Source of the DNA: Candidatus Marivariicella framensis
GTDB lineage: Bacteria; Bacteroidota; Bacteroidia; Flavobacteriales; Flavobacteriaceae
Length of the DNA stretch: 38,661 bases
Assembly (NCBI GenBank): GCA_905182735.1
Contig: CAJJCT010000035.1
Span: 1 to 38,661, forward strand
Direction: 5' to 3'
The translations under genes were made by a program, and so were the position numbers. The notes under the pieces are model-generated. The model was not told the origin of the DNA, did no database searches, and saw only the letters and a program-made list of their open reading frames with translations. Position 1 is the first letter of the stretch; every line of letters begins with the position of its first letter. This document shows, piece after piece, positions 34,248 through 38,661 of this stretch.

Positions 34248-35438
34248 ATGTACGAATCTATCAAAAAAAGATTGACAATCGAATTAGAAGACATAAAAAA
34301 ATTAGGTCGATATAAAAGTGAGCGAATAATAGAGTCCATGCAAAGTTCAAAGATTACAGTTAATGATGGGAAAGAAGTTTTGAACTTTTGTGCAAATAAT
34401 TATTTAGGCCTATCATCGAATCCTTTAGTAATTTCAAAGGCAAAAGAAACGTTAGATTCTCATGGCTTTGGAATGTCTTCAGTAAGATTTATATGTGGAA
34501 CTCAGGATATTCATAAACTTTTAGAAAAAAAAATATCAAAATTTTTGGGTAAAGAAGACACAATATTATATGCTGCTGCATTTGATGCAAATGGAGGATT
34601 TTTTGAACCTTTGTTTGACAGTCAAGATGCAATTATCAGTGATTCACTGAATCATGCTTCAATAATTGATGGAATTAGATTGTGTAAAGCTCAAAGGTTT
34701 AGGTATAAGCACAATGACATGAATGATTTAGAGTTGCAACTTAAGAATTCTAGTGATTGTCGAAGCAGGATTATCGTTACAGATGGAGTTTTTTCAATGG
34801 ATGGTACAATTGCTCAATTGGATAAGATATGTGATTTAGCAGAGAAACACGATGCCCTTGTAATGTCAGATGAATGCCACTCTACGGGTTTTATTGGTCC
34901 TTCTGGAAAAGGAGTTCATGAAGAGCTTGGTGTAATTGAAGAAGTTGATATTATAACTGGAACACTTGGAAAAGCTTTAGGTGGAGCCTCTGGAGGATTT
35001 ACAAGTGGACCCAAAGAAATAATTGAGGTTCTTAGACAAAAATCACGCCCATATTTATTTTCAAATACTTTAGCGCCTTCAATTGTTGGTGCTTCTCTAG
35101 GAGTGCTTGAAATTTTGGAGACAGACAATTCTTTTTTAAAACAGTTAAACAATAATACAAGCCTATTTAGAAGCGAAATGGAGAAACTAGGTTTTGATAT
35201 AAAACCTGGAAATCATCCGATAGTCCCTGTCATGTTATATGATGACCATTTAGCACAAAAAATGTCTGAAAATTTATTAGAATTAGGTATTTATGTTGTT
35301 GGTTTCTTTTTTCCAGTAGTTCCGAAAGGAGAAGCAAGGATTAGAGTTCAGTTGTCAGCATCGCATTCGACCAAAAATATCATGAAAGCTTTAGATGCAT
35401 TTGAGAAAGTTGGAAGGGAACTAGGTGTTATCAAATAA
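34248..35438 (+). CDS. kbl: 2-Amino-3-ketobutyrate CoA ligase (glycine C-acetyltransferase)
   Basis: A 396-residue alpha-oxoamine synthase of fold-type I. It cleaves 2-amino-3-ketobutyrate with CoA into glycine and acetyl-CoA. Visible motifs are FCANNYLGLSS, MSSVRFICGTQDIHK (substrate loop), SLNHASIIDG (His over the PLP ring), VMSDECHSTGFIG and the Schiff-base lysine K242 in ITGTLGKALGGASGG. The length equals E. coli Kbl (398). It is divergent from tdh with 54 bp between starts, forming the threonine degradation pair. It converges on the hemolysin III gene with a 67 bp gap holding no terminator I could see. Confidence 0.94.
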   Translation: MYESIKKRLTIELEDIKKLGRYKSERIIESMQSSKITVNDGKEVLNFCANNYLGLSSNPLVISKAKETLDSHGFGMSSVRFICGTQDIHKLLEKKISKFLGKEDTILYAAAFDANGGFFEPLFDSQDAIISDSLNHASIIDGIRLCKAQRFRYKHNDMNDLELQLKNSSDCRSRIIVTDGVFSMDGTIAQLDKICDLAEKHDALVMSDECHSTGFIGPSGKGVHEELGVIEEVDIITGTLGKALGGASGGFTSGPKEIIEVLRQKSRPYLFSNTLAPSIVGASLGVLEILETDNSFLKQLNNNTSLFRSEMEKLGFDIKPGNHPIVPVMLYDDHLAQKMSENLLELGIYVVGFFFPVVPKGEARIRVQLSASHSTKNIMKALDAFEKVGRELGVIK

Positions 35439-35505
35439 CTTCAATGATTTTAATTTATTGGATTGACTGATATTTCAAATAAACACCCTTTCTTAAATTC
35501 GGTAT

Positions 35506-36129
35506 TTAAATCACATAGTTAAAGATCATTAAAAAATGAAAGAAGGCACCAATAAGAACAAACAAATGCCATATAACATGGTTGAAGGGGATACGTGTAA
35601 AGACATAAAATAGAACCCCAACAGTATAAGCGATACCGCCAGCAATAAGAAAGAACACTCCCTCAGCAATTTGTTCAGCAAGTGGAGAGAAATCAAACAC
35701 AATAAGCCAGCCCATAACTAAATACATCATTGTAGAAAATACTTCATATTTACCAGTAAAAAATAATTTTAAAACCACCCCAAAAGCAGCTATTCCCCAT
35801 ACTATATAAAACAAAACCCATCCCAAGCTATCAACAAGAGAAATGAGTAACACAGGAGTATAAGTACCTGCAATAAGGAAGTAGATGCTAATATGGTCTG
35901 TAATTCTATAATAATACTTTTTCTTTTCATCAGTTGCCAAATGATAAAGGGTTGAAGCAGTAAATAAAAGTACGATGGATCCTCCATAAACAATAATACT
36001 AAAGAAACTGTTTGGAGTTTTATGAGTATCAAAATAAATTAGAAATCCCAAACCGATTAAACCTAAAGCAGCACCTATACCATGGGTTAATGCGTTTAAT
36101 TTTTCTTCAAAAGGGGATTGTGTAATCAT
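35506..36129 (-). CDS. Hemolysin III / PAQR family membrane protein
   Basis: A 207-residue membrane protein with seven hydrophobic segments. PAQR/HlyIII motifs are present: EEKLNALTHGIGAALGL at the start (conserved His), SIVLLFTASTLYHLATD (Ser-x3-His), ITDHISIYFLIAGTYTPV (Asp-His) and FNHVIWHLFVLIGAFFHF (two His near the end), which form the metal-binding core of this family. It is named for Bacillus cereus hemolysin III; in most bacteria the role is unproven and may be lipid hydrolysis or membrane homeostasis. It is divergent from the CocE hydrolase gene across a 283 bp gap that contains an inverted repeat and two small hairpins. Confidence 0.88.
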   Translation of the reverse strand: MITQSPFEEKLNALTHGIGAALGLIGLGFLIYFDTHKTPNSFFSIIVYGGSIVLLFTASTLYHLATDEKKKYYYRITDHISIYFLIAGTYTPVLLISLVDSLGWVLFYIVWGIAAFGVVLKLFFTGKYEVFSTMMYLVMGWLIVFDFSPLAEQIAEGVFFLIAGGIAYTVGVLFYVFTRIPFNHVIWHLFVLIGAFFHFLMIFNYVI

Positions 36130-36168
36130 TAGTAAACAGGAAATATTTTAAAAATAAAGTATTTTTTA

Positions 36169-36198
36169 AAATTGTAAAACGCTGCTAAAATACAATTT
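36169..36198. promoter_or_regulatory. Dyad upstream of the hemolysin III gene
   Basis: AAATTGTA (36169-36176) and TACAATTT (36191-36198) are perfect inverted 8-mers with 14 bases between, 40 bp upstream of the hemolysin III ATG. On the minus strand the inner part reads TATTTTAG, close to a -7 box, so the dyad would overlap the promoter like an operator. Tentative. Confidence 0.3.
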
Positions 36199-36301
36199 GA
36201 AAGTTAAAGAATGAAGGAGTTATGATATATTATACTAATCCATTTTATTATAACAGAATGTGTTAAGAAAGGAAACTTGTTTTTTGAAAAGAAGCAATCA
36301 A

Positions 36302-36334
36302 AGTAGTGAACTATTCCACTACTCATAAGTGAGT
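36302..36334 (+). other. Two overlapping small hairpins in the leader region of the CocE hydrolase gene
   Basis: AGTAGTG (36302-36308) pairs with CACTACT (36317-36323), 7 bp with an 8-base loop. ACTCA (36321-36325) pairs with TGAGT (36330-36334) around a 4-base loop. They share three bases, so they are mutually exclusive. They lie 79-111 bp before the proposed ATG. Whether they are transcribed is unknown. Confidence 0.3.
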
Positions 36335-36412
36335 GTTTTCAAAAGAATTCATCATTTTTGTATCTTTAAAACACTAAAGTTGTTTTACACTCAGTTTTTA
36401 AAATTAAATATC

Positions 36413-38287
36413 ATGAAAGCTTTTAAATTAATAATTGTTTTTTTTATTTCATTGCATAATATCAATGCTCAAAAAAACATAAAAGACAAACTTCTTGAGA
36501 TTGCAATAATAGATGAAAAAGTAATGATGCCTATGCGCGATGGAATAAGGTTGTCTACAGACATATATCGTCCAAAGAGCAATAAAAAAGTACCTATTAT
36601 TTTTTCAAGAACACCTTATAATTTTAATACTTGGCAAAATGAAAAGGAAGAGTTTAGAACAATGGAACGAGCGTATGAAGCTATAAACCATGGGTATGCT
36701 TATGTAGTGCAAAATGAACGTGGAAGGTATTTTTCAGAAGGGGAATGGGATATTTTAGGTATTCCATTAACGGATGGTTATGATGCTTTCAGTTGGATGT
36801 CAAAACAAGCTTGGTCAAATGGTAAAATTGGAACTCTTGGCTGCTCTTCCACTGCAGAATGGCAAATGGCCGTAGCAGCACTTGATCATCCTTCTCATGC
36901 CGCTATGGTTCCTCAAGGTTTTGGTGCCGGAATTGGAACTGTAGGTGAATATTTTGAACAAGGAAATTGGTATCGTGGCGGAGCAGAACAATTATTATTT
37001 CCCTCATGGCTTTATAGTGTTGAACATGATAAATTTAAACCCCGCATTCCTGAGGGGGCTTCACAAGAAGATTTAATTCGTATTTCAAGATTTTATGATT
37101 TAGCCCCAGAAAACCCACCTGTTGATTGGGCTGAGTCCTTTAAGCATTTACCACTTCAGGATCTCCTAAAAAATGTAAATGGAAAAAAAGAAATTTTTGA
37201 TAAGATGATTAAAAGAAAACCCAATAATAAAGAATGGTTTAGAGGGGGTCTTTATCATGATTCAATGGACTTTGGGGTTCCTAGTTTTTGGTTTGTTTCT
37301 TGGTATGATGTTTCGGTTAGCCCAAATCTTGCATTATTTAACCATGTTCGAAAAATGGCAAAAGAAAAAAATGTAAGAGATAATCAATATTTAGTTATTG
37401 CTCCAACTCTCCACTGTGGTTATTCTCGAGCCACAGAAAATACAATTGTAGGAGAAAGATCTATGGGAGATGCACGACTCAATTATGAAGATCAAATATA
37501 TGCTTGGTTTGATTATTTATTAAAAGGAGAAGATAATAATTTTAAAAAAGACACTCCTAAAGTTCAATATTTTACAATGGGTAAAAATATTTGGCAGGCA
37601 TCAGATACATGGCCTCCAGAAAAAGCTATTATGAAAACACTTTATTTACGAAGTAATGGTAGTGCTAATAGTAGATTAGGAGATGGAACCTTAAGTTTTA
37701 AAAAAGATAAAAGAGGGAAAACTTCAGACACATTCTTATACGATCCAATGAATCCTATTGAGTCTTATGGTGGAGGGGTGTGTTGTACTGGAAATGCTGT
37801 ACAGGGAGGTTCTTTTGATCAACAAAAAATGGAAGAAAATGAAAATATTCTCGTTTATACTTCAGAGCCTTTTTCTGAGGGTGTTGAGGTTACAGGATTT
37901 ATAGAATCTACCCTTTATTTGTCATCAGATGTAAAAGACACAGATCTAACAATTAAATTAATTGACGTATACCCGGACGGAACAGCATATAATTTAGATG
38001 AAACTATTCAACGCGTAAGATATAGAGAAGGTTATGATAAAGAGGTTTTTATGGACAAAGGTGAAGTTTATGAAGTTTCTTTAACCCCAATGGCTACAAG
38101 CAATTTTTTTAAAAAGGGCCACAGTGTTAGAATTGAGGTGTCTAGTAGTAACTTTCCAAGGTTTGCTAGAAATCTTAATACAGGAGGTAATAATTATGAT
38201 GAAATAAAATCAGTAATTGCTAAAAATAGAATTCATCATTCTACAAACTATTCCTCAAATATTAGATTACCATTTGTTTACAATTGA
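36413..38287 (+). CDS. CocE/NonD family hydrolase (X-Pro dipeptidyl-peptidase-like), exported
   Basis: A 624-residue exported alpha/beta hydrolase of the CocE/X-Pro peptidase S15 family. I start it at ATG 36413, which gives the signal peptide [20 protein letters not shown]; the frame is open upstream to a GTG at 36329, but the extra 28 residues would bury the signal. The nucleophile region is [12 protein letters not shown]; Ser145 aligns with the family's GxSYxG serine, with Ala at the last Gly position. The oxyanion and substrate features [16 protein letters not shown] and [10 protein letters not shown] are typical, and His is expected in APTLHCGYS. The C-terminal ~200 residues form the jelly-roll domain. 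It cleaves peptides or esters; the exact substrate is unknown. Confidence 0.9.
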   Translation: MKAFKLIIVFFISLHNINAQKNIKDKLLEIAIIDEKVMMPMRDGIRLSTDIYRPKSNKKVPIIFSRTPYNFNTWQNEKEEFRTMERAYEAINHGYAYVVQNERGRYFSEGEWDILGIPLTDGYDAFSWMSKQAWSNGKIGTLGCSSTAEWQMAVAALDHPSHAAMVPQGFGAGIGTVGEYFEQGNWYRGGAEQLLFPSWLYSVEHDKFKPRIPEGASQEDLIRISRFYDLAPENPPVDWAESFKHLPLQDLLKNVNGKKEIFDKMIKRKPNNKEWFRGGLYHDSMDFGVPSFWFVSWYDVSVSPNLALFNHVRKMAKEKNVRDNQYLVIAPTLHCGYSRATENTIVGERSMGDARLNYEDQIYAWFDYLLKGEDNNFKKDTPKVQYFTMGKNIWQASDTWPPEKAIMKTLYLRSNGSANSRLGDGTLSFKKDKRGKTSDTFLYDPMNPIESYGGGVCCTGNAVQGGSFDQQKMEENENILVYTSEPFSEGVEVTGFIESTLYLSSDVKDTDLTIKLIDVYPDGTAYNLDETIQRVRYREGYDKEVFMDKGEVYEVSLTPMATSNFFKKGHSVRIEVSSSNFPRFARNLNTGGNNYDEIKSVIAKNRIHHSTNYSSNIRLPFVYN

Positions 38288-38297
38288 CTTTTATAAC

Positions 38298-38661
38298 ATG
38301 AAAAGAAATAAAGAATTTGATATAATTGTTTGGGGTGCATCCGGTTTTACTGGCAGATTAGTGGTTGCTTATTTGTTCCAAAACTATGGTGTGAATGATG
38401 ATCTTAAATGGGCTATGGCTGGACGCAACAAACAAAAGTTAAAACAAGTTCGTTTAGAAGTAGCAGATAATTCAGTACCCATAATTATTGCAGACGGTAA
38501 TGATGAGGTTAGTTTAAAAGAAATGATAATTAGTACTAAAGTTATTTGTACTACTGTAGGTCCTTACGCTATATATGGCTCTAAACTTGTGTCTTCATGC
38601 GTTAATCACGGAACAGATTATTGTGACCTTTCAGGAGAAGTACAGTGGATGCGAAAAATGA
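38298..38661 (+). CDS. Saccharopine dehydrogenase-like (trans-acting enoyl reductase-like) protein, 5' part
   Basis: The start of a gene, 121 codons, cut by the right edge. The N-terminus MKRNKEFDIIVWGASGFTGR has the dinucleotide-binding motif GASGFTG (residues 13-19), followed by LKWAMAGRNKQKLKQVR, the CTTVGPYAIYGSKLV stretch and TDYCDLSGEVQWM, all characteristic of saccharopine dehydrogenase NADP-binding domain proteins in the branch that includes mycobacterial trans-acting enoyl reductase Rv2953. It begins 10 bp after the CocE stop on the same strand, so co-transcription is likely. The reaction is unknown. Confidence 0.85.
   Translation, partial: MKRNKEFDIIVWGASGFTGRLVVAYLFQNYGVNDDLKWAMAGRNKQKLKQVRLEVADNSVPIIIADGNDEVSLKEMIISTKVICTTVGPYAIYGSKLVSSCVNHGTDYCDLSGEVQWMRKM

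Noticed and set aside
36329-36412. Upstream GTG start for the CocE hydrolase
   Set aside because: It would put 28 residues in front of a convincing signal peptide; the region instead contains leader hairpins.
1-38661. CRISPR array, tRNA/rRNA genes, insertion sequence, prophage or defence island
   Set aside because: No regularly spaced repeats, no tRNA-like cloverleaf, no transposase, integrase, Cas or known defence proteins were recognised by reading both strands; a tool-based scan could still find a small RNA.

Overview
The window is AT-rich, gene-dense DNA that fits a marine Bacteroidetes/Flavobacteriia-type heterotroph. The evidence is the lipoprotein signals, several Bacteroidetes -7 boxes (TAnnTTTG), family types typical of that phylum (ABC-2/M1 fusion, CarboxypepD_reg-like protein, GreA-like protein often labelled '3-oxoacyl-ACP synthase'), and a short remnant that looks like a type IX secretion C-terminal sorting tail. 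No rRNA, tRNA, CRISPR array, insertion sequence or prophage was seen, and I found no clearly new defence or mobile system.

Layout. 1-1567 is a nearly complete ATP-type PEP carboxykinase that runs off the left edge. 1691-6162 is a two-gene unit: an ABC ATPase and an ABC-2 permease fused to an M1 metallopeptidase. 6284-8664 has a putatively Tat-exported class V aminotransferase converging on an exported PHP phosphodiesterase. 8741-12142 runs lipoprotein amidase, madL, madM (malonate:Na+ symporter) and a DUF975 membrane protein. 12161-19887 has an S9 peptidase, a CotH-family lipoprotein, a repeat/NTF2-like protein, a CarboxypepD_reg-like protein and a BASS symporter. 19903-23253 is a compact minus-strand operon: ornithine cyclodeaminase family protein, threonine synthase, type II homoserine kinase. 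23366-27226 has a hotdog thioesterase, an M28 peptidase, a GreA-like protein and a HAD phosphatase, with two decayed gene ends between them. 27315-33052 has a tandem NTF2-like lipoprotein, a 95-residue unknown, an alanine dehydrogenase/N5-(carboxyethyl)ornithine synthase-like enzyme, a fatty-acid desaturase and an Uup-type ABC-F ATPase. 33279-35438 is a divergent threonine-degradation pair (TDH and KBL). 35506 to the end has a hemolysin III-family protein, a CocE/NonD hydrolase and the start of a saccharopine dehydrogenase-like gene.

How it fits together. Four exported or envelope-facing hydrolase families (M1, S9, M28, CocE/X-Pro), a lipoprotein amidase and PEP carboxykinase suggest growth on peptides and small organic acids with gluconeogenesis. 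Threonine is both made (thrB2-thrC) and broken down to glycine and acetyl-CoA (tdh-kbl) by genes about 10 kb apart. The most useful second-look items are the amidase-madLM unit, the OCD-thrC-thrB2 operon, a desaturase whose conserved N-terminus can apparently begin only at ATT, and two or three gene remnants in short intergenic gaps.
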